Origin: Prevotella sp.
Lineage (GTDB): Bacteria; Bacteroidota; Bacteroidia; Bacteroidales; Bacteroidaceae
DNA length: 49,228 bases
Reading direction: 5' to 3'
Assembly (NCBI GenBank): GCA_017557405.1
Contig: JAFYYV010000005.1
Location: forward strand, 1-49,228
Part shown: positions 26,682-33,646 of the stretch, in pieces
How the letters are laid out: the number at the start of each line of letters is the position of its first letter
Position numbering within the stretch: position 1 is the stretch's first letter
Made by a program: the position numbers and the translations under genes
Notes under the pieces: model-generated
What the model saw: the letters and a program-made list of their open reading frames with translations, nothing else
Told to the model about the DNA's origin: nothing
The model's database searches: none

Positions 26682-27713
26682 CTACTCCACGAACGCCTCC
26701 ATGATGGCGGTAGGCGCAGCGTTGCTGTTGAAGGCTCCGAGTTTGTAGCCACCGGGGAGGCACTGGGGTTCCCAATAGAACACGCCTCGACAACGGCCGT
26801 TGGTATCGGATTGCGCCTCGCGGATGACTCGGGTGAGCTGGCGGCGACCTTCTTCCATCACCTCAGGATGCTGCTCATCGACCTCGAAACCGGTCTCTAC
26901 AATCATCACATCGCAACCGAACTTCTCGCTGACATAACGGATGTTGGCAATGCAATCGGAGATGATGGAATCGGGTCGCAACTCGGGATGGTCCTGACGA
27001 GCCCAATAGGGATAGAGCGACATGCCAATCATATCGAACTTGCCCCCGTATTGGAGCACGATGCCGAGGTTCCAATCGTAGAGCGAACGCAGATGGCCGC
27101 GGTCGAGATGCAGGATGACAATGGCATCGGGAAACACCTCTTTCACGGCGTCGTAGCCGGCGCGGATGAAGCCGGCATACTGCTCGGGATGCTTCTCAAT
27201 GTGGCCCTCGTCCCACAACAAACCGTTTGCCGTCTCGTTGCCCACCTGCACCCATCGGGGTGACACGCCATTCTGCTTCAGCAGTGAGAGCACATCCACC
27301 GTGTGGTCGCGCAGGTCGCGTTTCATCTGCTCGTAGCTATGTCCACGCCAAGCGAGGGGAATAGGTTGTTTGGCAGGGTCGGCCCACGAGTCGCTGTAGT
27401 GGAAGTCAATCATCACGTCCATACCGAGTGCTTTTGCACGGAGAGCCATCTTGAGCACCTCTTCCTTTCCGTTCATGCCACCTCGCGGATTGACCCACAC
27501 ACGCAAGCGGATGGCACTCATCTGATAGTCGTTCTTCAGGAGTTCAAGACATTCGCGCTCACGCCCTTGACGGTCGTGGAACTTCACTCCTCGGGCCTCC
27601 TGACCAGCCAGGAATCCCACATCGGCACCCTTGACGAAGTCGGTCTTGTTCTGCGCCATCAAGGGGATGGCACACAGGAGGAGAAGCAGGGATAGAACGG
27701 TTTTTCTCATCAT
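26682..27713 (-). CDS. GH53 endo-beta-1,4-galactanase
   Basis: This exported 343-residue enzyme cleaves beta-1,4-galactan side chains of pectin (type I arabinogalactan). The signal peptide ends IPLMAQ. The TIM-barrel acid/base Glu is in WVQVGNETANGLLW and the nucleophile Glu in VMIVETGFEVDE. GMDVMIDFHYSDSWADPAKQ is another GH53 hallmark. It lacks a carbohydrate-binding module. No SusC/SusD genes adjoin it. TATCTTTG on the minus strand at 27763-27756 is a probable -7 box. Family is certain. Confidence 0.95.
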   Translation of the reverse strand: MMRKTVLSLLLLLCAIPLMAQNKTDFVKGADVGFLAGQEARGVKFHDRQGRERECLELLKNDYQMSAIRLRVWVNPRGGMNGKEEVLKMALRAKALGMDVMIDFHYSDSWADPAKQPIPLAWRGHSYEQMKRDLRDHTVDVLSLLKQNGVSPRWVQVGNETANGLLWDEGHIEKHPEQYAGFIRAGYDAVKEVFPDAIVILHLDRGHLRSLYDWNLGIVLQYGGKFDMIGMSLYPYWARQDHPELRPDSIISDCIANIRYVSEKFGCDVMIVETGFEVDEQHPEVMEEGRRQLTRVIREAQSDTNGRCRGVFYWEPQCLPGGYKLGAFNSNAAPTAIMEAFVE

Positions 27714-27847
27714 CGGGAAGTCTATTTAGTTGGACATTTGAATGATTTTCGAGCACAAAGATACAAAAATATACGATTTCCTCCTACCGTTTTCAAAAAT
27801 TATGCGTATATTTGCACGCTAAAGTAACAAATTAACTATTAGGAACA

Positions 27848-28681
27848 ATGAAAAAATTTTTGATGTGCATGGCCATGATGGCCGCCAGTGTGAGTGTTTC
27901 AACAGCGCAAGTGAATAATCCTTTCCCTTGGGATTTTCCACAGGATTTCAAGATTACAGCCGACCCCGGCCAGTGGGTGCTGAGCTGCTACACGTTCTAC
28001 CCCCTCGCCCTGAAGGAGAACAAGAAGGTGGATGAAGAGACCCTCATCTTCTACAGCACGACGATGACACAGGTAGGTCCGCAGAAGTCGATTGTAGGTG
28101 GAGACGCCGAGATACCAAACGCCCTCATCATCCCGCTCGACAAGAATGCCAAAGCGAAGAAGGGTGATATCCTGCTGACCTGGTGGCAGGGAGGAAGTGG
28201 TTTGCAACGCGCCATCGTGAAAGACGACAGCAATCCTGCTGAGCCGAAGGTGGACTTCCTGGATTTGAGCTACGACGACAAACGTCCGGAATTCAGTTTT
28301 GCCATCAAATATGGCGACAAGCAACTGGAGCCCGGTTCCTTCACCGTGCTGGAGGACGGCAAATGGATGAGTGGCGCTCAGGTAGCCGTTCGCGACGGTG
28401 GCAACTGGCTCTGCACCACGCTCATCAACATGACCGATGACAAGGTGATCGTGCTGAAATGGGGTGACCATGTTGGTGCCTATAAGAAAGCCGACTGCCG
28501 ACTGGTTCCCTTCAAGGAGAAACTGAAGAAGGGTGATGCCGTGTGGGCCGAATGGGTAGGAAAATACCGCAGTGGCTACAAGGTGGAGAAGGTTGACATG
28601 AAAATCGGTCGCGTATGGGTTGAGAAAGACGGCGACGTAGAAGTGAAGAGCATTGCTGAAGTAACGAAAGTGCTGGAGTAA
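27848..28681 (+). CDS. Secreted hypothetical protein, 277 residues
   Basis: A signal peptide (CMAMMAASVSVSTAQ) precedes a beta-rich mature chain with repeated motifs such as GDILLTWWQGGSGLQRAIVK, KVIVLKWGDHVG and GDAVWAEWVGKYRSGYKVEK. The pattern G-D-x-(V/I)-x-x-x-W recurs, suggesting repeated small beta domains. I do not recognise a family. TATATTTG at 27807-27814 is the -7 box, back to back with the GH53 promoter. The next gene follows after a repeat-bearing spacer of 78 nt. Confidence 0.78.
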   Translation: MKKFLMCMAMMAASVSVSTAQVNNPFPWDFPQDFKITADPGQWVLSCYTFYPLALKENKKVDEETLIFYSTTMTQVGPQKSIVGGDAEIPNALIIPLDKNAKAKKGDILLTWWQGGSGLQRAIVKDDSNPAEPKVDFLDLSYDDKRPEFSFAIKYGDKQLEPGSFTVLEDGKWMSGAQVAVRDGGNWLCTTLINMTDDKVIVLKWGDHVGAYKKADCRLVPFKEKLKKGDAVWAEWVGKYRSGYKVEKVDMKIGRVWVEKDGDVEVKSIAEVTKVLE

Positions 28682-28701
28682 TTAACAATTAACAATTGAT
28701 T

Positions 28702-28759
28702 TGACGATTTTACGTTATAACGTTATTACGATATCACGATTTTACGATAGAACGATTTT
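28702..28759. repeat. ACGATTTTA short repeats
   Basis: ACGATTTTAC, ACGATATC, ACGATTTTACGATAGA and ACGATTTTA follow one another up to the start codon of the next gene, with AACGTTATTACG between them. The last copy supplies the bases just before the ATG, so copy number would alter the leader. Confidence 0.55.
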
Positions 28760-29257
28760 ATGAAGAGATTAATTATAATCTTCGCCGCTCTTGCAATGTG
28801 TGGCACAATATGGTCGCAGGAGGTTTTCACGGTAGTTCACGCCACCTCTGACGACGGGTTTGTGAACCTCCGTTCGCGCCCATCGAGCAAGGCTCCTGTG
28901 CTGTCGAAGGTTTACCAGTTGTTCCACGGTCTTGGCAACGGCGTTCTGCTCGGTCAGCAAGGCGCGTGGAGCAAGGTGAGCGTGAACAATGTGACTGGAT
29001 GGGCCTACACGAAATATCTGGGCAAGCAAGATTGGTTCACCGGTGAGGGCGACAGCATCCTGATTGCCAACAAGGAGAACACTCCCATCTACATGGACAA
29101 CCTCTCTGACGATGACGAGGATGTGGTGTTCACCACCGTGAAGAAAGGCACCATTCTGGCCGACCAATTCGAGAAGAACGAAACGCATTACATCCTCATC
29201 ACGGGACACGATTATCTGTTCATCAGGCACGAAGACGCCAAGGTGATGAGAAAATAA
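28760..29257 (+). CDS. Secreted SH3-like domain protein
   Basis: The 165-residue protein has a signal peptide ending CGTIWSQ. It contains a bacterial SH3-type domain: DDGFVNLRSRPSSKAPVLSK, a GNGVLLGQQGAWSKV turn, and TGWAYTKYLGKQDW. Such domains bind peptidoglycan or peptide ligands in the periplasm. The C-terminal 70 residues are another small domain I cannot name (TVKKGTILADQFEKNETHYI). It probably shares a transcript with the preceding secreted protein. Confidence 0.82.
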   Translation: MKRLIIIFAALAMCGTIWSQEVFTVVHATSDDGFVNLRSRPSSKAPVLSKVYQLFHGLGNGVLLGQQGAWSKVSVNNVTGWAYTKYLGKQDWFTGEGDSILIANKENTPIYMDNLSDDDEDVVFTTVKKGTILADQFEKNETHYILITGHDYLFIRHEDAKVMRK

Positions 29258-29337
29258 GGTAAAAAACAGGGCGAAGTATTAAAAAAACTGACAAAATTGC
29301 AGTTATCTCGAATAAAATATGTAATTTTGTCACCCCA

Positions 29338-30591
29338 ATGAACACAGAGGAGATCAAAAGGGTCAAACAACGATACAACATCGTGGGCAATAGCGACGGG
29401 TTGAATCGTGCGTTGGATGTCGCCTTGCAGGTGGCACCTACCGATTTGTCGGTGCTCATCTTCGGTGAGAGCGGAGTGGGAAAAGAGATTATCCCACGCG
29501 TGATTCACGACAACTCTCCACGCAAGCGAGAGCGCTATTTCGCCATCAACTGCGGCTCTATCCCCGAGGGAACCATCGACAGCGAACTCTTCGGACATGA
29601 GAAGGGCTCGTTCACGGGAGCCATCGGCGAGAGCGAGGGCTACTTCGGGGTGGCGAACAAGGGTACCATCTTCCTCGACGAGGTGGGCGAACTGCCATTG
29701 GCCACCCAGGCACGACTTTTGCGTGTGCTGGAAACGGGTGAGTATATCCGCGTGGGTGGACAGAAGATCATGAAGACCGATGTGCGCATCGTGGCGGCCA
29801 CCAACGTGAACATGCAGAAGGCCATCAGCGAGGGGCGCTTCCGTGAGGACCTCTACTACAGGCTCAACACGATTCCCATCCAGATGCCTTCGTTGCGCGA
29901 GAGAGGTCAGGACATCATCCTGCTGTTCCGACTTTTCGCCCTACAGATGGCTGAGAAATACAGGATTCCGAAAATCACCCTCACCGACGAGGCAAAGGCC
30001 ATCATGCTGAATTACAAATGGCCGGGCAACGTGCGCCAACTGAAGAACATCACCGAACAAATGTCGGTGCTCAGTCAGAATCGTGAGATTGACGCGAAGA
30101 CGTTACTGCAGTTCATTCCGAAAGATGAGGAGAGCACCCAACTGGCAACCATCAGTAGTGGTGGGTCGCACTCGTATGAGAGCGAACGCGAGATGGTGTT
30201 CAAGATTCTCTACGATATGAAAGGCAGCATCGGCGACCTGAAACGCGAGATGAACAGCATGCGCAAACAACTCGATGAAGCCAGAAACCTCTCGGGAGCT
30301 GCTTCGTATGGAAATCAAATCACCTCGTATGAGCCGGGCACTACCGCTCTGACTCCCGTGGGAGCACAATCGCCCTCCCCCATCACCAACATCGAGGAGG
30401 CGGAGGCTGAGGAGATTCGTGAGCCGGAGACTTTGAACCTGAGCCACCTGGGACGTCAGATGGTGGAGAAGGCGCTCGAGAGGAATGGTGGCAATCGCAA
30501 GAAAGCCGCTCAGGAACTGGGTATCTCCGACCGCACGCTATACAGAAGAATCAAACAATATGGATTGGACAAGGACAAGCAAGATGAATAA
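29338..30591 (+). CDS. Sigma-54-dependent transcription activator without receiver domain
   Basis: The 417-residue protein starts almost directly with the AAA+ sigma-54 interaction module: Walker A GESGVGKE, the contact loop GSFTGA in EKGSFTGAIGESEGYF, Walker B GTIFLDEVGELPLATQARLL and the FRNV-type WPGNVRQLKNI. A variable linker (about 270-365) follows, then a Fis-type HTH (KKAAQELGISDRTLYRRIKQ). With no receiver or other sensor, its activity may depend on a partner or simply on dose. TAATTTTG at 29321 is the likely -7 box, 9 nt before the ATG. Its stop overlaps lptE (ATGAATAA), linking it to envelope genes. Confidence 0.93.
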   Translation: MNTEEIKRVKQRYNIVGNSDGLNRALDVALQVAPTDLSVLIFGESGVGKEIIPRVIHDNSPRKRERYFAINCGSIPEGTIDSELFGHEKGSFTGAIGESEGYFGVANKGTIFLDEVGELPLATQARLLRVLETGEYIRVGGQKIMKTDVRIVAATNVNMQKAISEGRFREDLYYRLNTIPIQMPSLRERGQDIILLFRLFALQMAEKYRIPKITLTDEAKAIMLNYKWPGNVRQLKNITEQMSVLSQNREIDAKTLLQFIPKDEESTQLATISSGGSHSYESEREMVFKILYDMKGSIGDLKREMNSMRKQLDEARNLSGAASYGNQITSYEPGTTALTPVGAQSPSPITNIEEAEAEEIREPETLNLSHLGRQMVEKALERNGGNRKKAAQELGISDRTLYRRIKQYGLDKDKQDE

Positions 30592-31111
30592 ACGGAAGAT
30601 GACACGTGCATGGTTCGTGGGGCTCTTGCTGTCGTGTGCAGCCATACTCACCGCTTGCTCTGTGCACTACTCGTTCAATGGCTCGAACATCGACTATTCG
30701 GTCATCAAGACCATCCAGATAGCCGATTTCCCCATCCGTTCGAGTTATGTGTGGGGTCCTATGGGACCACTCTTCAACAACCAGTTGAGAGACCACTATG
30801 CCAACCACACGAAGCTCATTCAGGTGAAACGCAACGGTGACCTGAAGGTGGAGGGTGAGATCACCCAATACCAGCAACGAAACAAAGGTGTGTCGAGCGA
30901 AGGATATTCTGCACAGACGGAACTCTCGATGACCGTCAACGTGCGCTTCACCAACAACAAGAAGCACGAGGAGGACTTCGAAAAGCAGTTCACGGCTACG
31001 GCCACCTATGAGACCACGCAAAGCCTGAGCTCCGTTCAGGAGGAACTGGTTACGCAGATGGTGAAAGAGCTGTGCGACCAGATCTTCAATGCGACCGTCG
31101 CCCAATGGTAA
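30584..31111 (+). CDS. lptE: LPS-assembly lipoprotein LptE
   Basis: The 175-residue lipoprotein would plug the LptD barrel and help deliver lipopolysaccharide to the cell surface. The signal ends LLSCAAILTAC, with Cys25 as lipid site, and the mature chain begins SVHYSFNGSNIDYSVIKTIQ, typical of Bacteroidetes LptE. It ends with a helical tail (VTQMVKELCDQIFNATVAQW). The start ATG overlaps the stop of the sigma-54 activator gene by 8 nt; the longer frame from 30485 lies inside that gene and is rejected. The TPR-like gene and secG follow. Confidence 0.87.
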   Translation: MNKRKMTRAWFVGLLLSCAAILTACSVHYSFNGSNIDYSVIKTIQIADFPIRSSYVWGPMGPLFNNQLRDHYANHTKLIQVKRNGDLKVEGEITQYQQRNKGVSSEGYSAQTELSMTVNVRFTNNKKHEEDFEKQFTATATYETTQSLSSVQEELVTQMVKELCDQIFNATVAQW

Positions 31112-31131
31112 CCCCACAAGTGTAGTACAAC

Positions 31132-31887
31132 ATGGAACTGACACGACTGATACAACACCCTGAACTCATGGACAAGGAGACTCTTTACGACCTCCGAAGT
31201 CTCATTGCGCTCCACCCCTACTATCAGACGGCCAGAATCCTGATGCTCCAGAATCTCTATCTGCTCCACGACCCCACGTTCGACGAGGAACTGAGGAAAG
31301 CGGCCATCTACATCAACGACCGCAAGGTGATTTTCAACCTCGTGGAGGCCGCCCACTACAAGTTCAGAAACGAGAACAAGGCCAAAGAGCAGAAGAGCAG
31401 CGGACAAGAGAAGGAGAGCCGTACGATCAGTCTTATCGATTCGTTCCTCCACTCCATTCCCGCACAAGACGAGGAAGGTCAGACTCCTCGCCGCAAACCC
31501 ACTCCCGCCGATGCAGCAGTGGACTATGTGGCCTACCTGCTCGACATTGAGAACGAGGAGCAGAGCGAACAAGAAAACACCCCGCAGATGAAGGGTCAGA
31601 GTCTGATTGACAAGTTCATCAACGACGAGGGTGGAAAAATAGTCTTGAAGGAAGAACCCGAATTCGTTCCAGAAATAGAAATCGCTGACGATGATGACGA
31701 AAATGAGACCGATGAGGGGTATTTTACCGAAACTTTAGCAAAAATTTACATTAAACAAGGCAGATATACGAAGGCTTTAGAAATTATTCAGCGTTTAAAT
31801 TTGAATTATCCAAAAAAAAATGCTTACTTTGCAGACCAAATTCGATTCTTAGAAAAATTGATATTAAATAATAAAACAAATAAATAA
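31132..31887 (+). CDS. Tetratricopeptide-like hypothetical protein between lptE and secG
   Basis: The 251-residue cytoplasmic protein begins with helices (LIQHPELMDKETLYDLRSLI). An acidic, variable middle follows (about 85-200), and one TPR-like pair ends it: GYFTETLAKIYIKQGRYTKA followed by LEIIQRLNLNYPKKNAYF. The 3' part is conspicuously AT-rich compared with the rest of the gene. Position between lptE and secG suggests a role linked to envelope assembly or translocation, but no activity can be read. It is 20 nt after lptE and 5 nt before secG. Confidence 0.82.
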   Translation: MELTRLIQHPELMDKETLYDLRSLIALHPYYQTARILMLQNLYLLHDPTFDEELRKAAIYINDRKVIFNLVEAAHYKFRNENKAKEQKSSGQEKESRTISLIDSFLHSIPAQDEEGQTPRRKPTPADAAVDYVAYLLDIENEEQSEQENTPQMKGQSLIDKFINDEGGKIVLKEEPEFVPEIEIADDDDENETDEGYFTETLAKIYIKQGRYTKALEIIQRLNLNYPKKNAYFADQIRFLEKLILNNKTNK

Positions 31888-31892
31888 AAAAA

Positions 31893-32288
31893 ATGATTTA
31901 CACATTATTAGTAGTACTCATCGTAATTGCATCATTATTGATGATTGGTATCGTACTCATCCAAGAGTCTAAAGGTGGAGGTCTCAACTCCAATTTCTCA
32001 TCTTCGAACGCCATCATGGGCGTGCGCAAGACCACTGACTTCATCGAGAAGGCTACGTGGGCGTTGGCCGCTTTTATGGTTGTTATCAGTGTTTTCTGTG
32101 CTTATACCGCTCCTACTGCTTCTACCGAGCAGAGCGTGCTTGAAAAGAAAGCCACTGAGACTCAAACCACCAACCCGGTGAACACACAGGGATTCGGTGC
32201 TGGTCAGCAAGCTGCTCCTGCCACCGATGCCCAGGCTCCAGCTGCTGCTGAAACTCCTGCAGCTCCCGCAGCCCCCGCAAAGAAATAA
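31893..32288 (+). CDS. secG: Preprotein translocase subunit SecG
   Basis: The 131-residue protein has the two-helix SecG layout: a helix in MIYTLLVVLIVIASLLMIGI, the conserved cytosolic loop LIQESKGGGLNSNFSSSNAI then MGVRKTTDFIEKATW, and a second helix (ALAAFMVVISVFCAY). The C-terminal 45 residues are an Ala/Pro/Thr-rich tail common in Bacteroidetes. SecG helps SecYEG move preproteins across the inner membrane. It ends the operon; a hairpin follows 11 nt after the stop. Confidence 0.93.
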   Translation: MIYTLLVVLIVIASLLMIGIVLIQESKGGGLNSNFSSSNAIMGVRKTTDFIEKATWALAAFMVVISVFCAYTAPTASTEQSVLEKKATETQTTNPVNTQGFGAGQQAAPATDAQAPAAAETPAAPAAPAKK

Positions 32289-32332
32289 CAAAAAAATATC
32301 GGGATTTGTTTGGTCATTCCAAATAAATCCCG
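32287..32332 (-). terminator. Hairpin with minus-strand T-tract, overlapping the tRNA promoter
   Basis: CGGGATTTGTTTGG (32300-32313) pairs with CCAAATAAATCCCG (32319-32332) with one mismatch. On the minus strand it is followed by ATATTTTTTTGTT, so it should stop leftward transcription coming from the island. The right arm abuts the -7 box of the tRNA-His promoter, and the left arm holds its -33 box. Confidence 0.7.
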
Positions 32333-32340
32333 TATCTTTG
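32305..32340 (+). promoter_or_regulatory. Promoter of tRNA-His
   Basis: TTTG at 32309-32312 (or 32305-32308) and TATCTTTG at 32333-32340 are about 20 nt apart. The spacer and -33 box lie within a long inverted repeat. Confidence 0.75.
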
Positions 32341-32380
32341 CACTCGCTTTTGAAAAGAAGCAACATTAACAACCAACATG

Positions 32381-32454
32381 GTGCCCGTAGTTCAGTTGGT
32401 TAGAGCGTCAGATTGTGGTTCTGAATGTCGTGGGTTCGAGTCCCACCGGGCACC
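32381..32454 (+). tRNA. tRNA-His (GTG anticodon)
   Basis: A full cloverleaf is visible. The acceptor stem GTGCCCG pairs with CGGGCAC, with C73 and a G at 32380 that would form the histidine-specific G-1:C73 pair. The D arm is GTTC/GAGC. The anticodon stem TCAGA/TCTGA has loop TTGTGGT, giving anticodon GTG. The T arm is GTGGGTTCGAGTCCCAC. No CCA is encoded. The accessory island begins just after its 3' end, a standard integration position. Confidence 0.97.
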
Positions 32455-32463
32455 CTTCAAGAC

Positions 32464-32498
32464 AAACCCCTGTAAGTCAACAACTTGCGGGGGTTTTC
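32464..32498 (+). terminator. Terminator of tRNA-His
   Basis: AACCCC-TGTAAGT pairs with ACTTGC-GGGGGTT, followed by TTTCATTTC. The stem starts 10 nt after the tRNA discriminator base. Confidence 0.75.
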
Positions 32499-32520
32499 AT
32501 TTCCCAAAATAATCTATTTT

Positions 32521-32570
32521 GATGGAACATTGATGGAACATTTCATGTTTGTTCCATCAATGCTGGAACT
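32521..32570. other. Inverted and direct repeats at the island edge (possible attachment region)
   Basis: GATGGAACATT is repeated twice in tandem (32521-32542). TGATGGAACA then faces TGTTCCATCA as a perfect 10-bp inverted repeat around TTTCATGTTT, and GCTGGAAC follows. Arm-type repeats like these, directly behind a tRNA 3' end, resemble integrase binding regions. No integrase ORF is adjacent. The rest of 32499-32656 holds nothing else I can name. Confidence 0.5.
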
Positions 32571-32656
32571 AAGATGCCACTAAGATTTGTAAACAATCAA
32601 AACCAAATGTGGAAACTACCACAAATATTCGCATACTTGCACAGAGAATCATTTTT

Positions 32657-33643
32657 TTATTGAAACTTCTTCTCACCTCTCATCGCATCTTCGTACATGC
32701 CAATTGCAAATCGTCTTGGTTCTTCAAGTTTATCATACATGACCTTAATCTCAGGAACAAGGTTCATATAATCTACGATGAAAATGCTCATAAATGCCAG
32801 AACACATTGTGTTGCATGTTTTGCCATCTCCTTGTCTGCACGATATTCGTCTTTATATGCATCTCGAAATTGGATTAGTGATAAATAAGACGGATGCCCA
32901 TGAAGGCTGAAGAAAGAATAAAGATTATCAAAAAGATTCTCCTTTACATTTAGCAATGTGTAAGCCTTTTCATATTGAATATATTCCATAGTATTATCCT
33001 CCTTAAAAATATAACGGAATTTCTTCCCATTTCCAAGGGCATTATCAATTGTCGCTTTTGTTTGCTTGTCTAGGGTCTTATACAACTCTGTGTCTTCTAT
33101 CGCCTTTCTACAATCATCGATATCATTCTGTTCTTCCTGTACCCTTGTAGGATTATGACTACGCATCTTTTCATCTAAGTCTTTTAACCTTTCTGACAAG
33201 CCTTGAGCCATAAATAGATTATAAATAATAGTTTGTTGATCATCTGTCTTTGGAAGGACAAACAATAGTTCAAATGCGATAAGAGATTCATATACACTCC
33301 TTGCGATAGTAAAAAGAATAGAAAAGTCTATTATGGGTTTAAGACGGATAGTACCTTTAGAATATCCGACACCATCGAGCAAAGATATAAATTGGCATCC
33401 TTTGCTAAACATGGTTTGCATCCAAATATTCCGGTCGTCTTCTATATAAGAGTTCGCTTTACGTCCCTCTGGTGACTTTATAACATCGAAGTAGAAATCA
33501 AGTATCACCCGCAAATACTGTTTGCAATCGCCAATTGTATCCAACTGTACAAACTTACGAACCTCTTCGATTGTTAGCTCTTTTTCAACTTTTCCCTCAA
33601 ATAGAACTGACAGTTTCTTAAGCTGTTCCTCACTTAACTCCAT
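32657..33643 (-). CDS. Hypothetical helical protein, 328 residues
   Basis: The protein is almost wholly helical, with no membrane segments or catalytic motif I can identify. Recognisable stretches include VRKFVQLDTIGDCKQYLRVI and FSLHGHPSYLSLIQFRDAYK. The latter (helix-HGHPS-helix) resembles the conserved core of DUF5677/HEPN-like proteins, which occur in mobile and defence loci. Its ATG is 3 nt after the stop of the upstream AlbA_2 protein, so the two are certainly co-transcribed and may act together. It is the last island gene before the tRNA-side hairpin. Confidence 0.8.
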   Translation of the reverse strand: MELSEEQLKKLSVLFEGKVEKELTIEEVRKFVQLDTIGDCKQYLRVILDFYFDVIKSPEGRKANSYIEDDRNIWMQTMFSKGCQFISLLDGVGYSKGTIRLKPIIDFSILFTIARSVYESLIAFELLFVLPKTDDQQTIIYNLFMAQGLSERLKDLDEKMRSHNPTRVQEEQNDIDDCRKAIEDTELYKTLDKQTKATIDNALGNGKKFRYIFKEDNTMEYIQYEKAYTLLNVKENLFDNLYSFFSLHGHPSYLSLIQFRDAYKDEYRADKEMAKHATQCVLAFMSIFIVDYMNLVPEIKVMYDKLEEPRRFAIGMYEDAMRGEKKFQ

Positions 33644-33646
33644 TTC

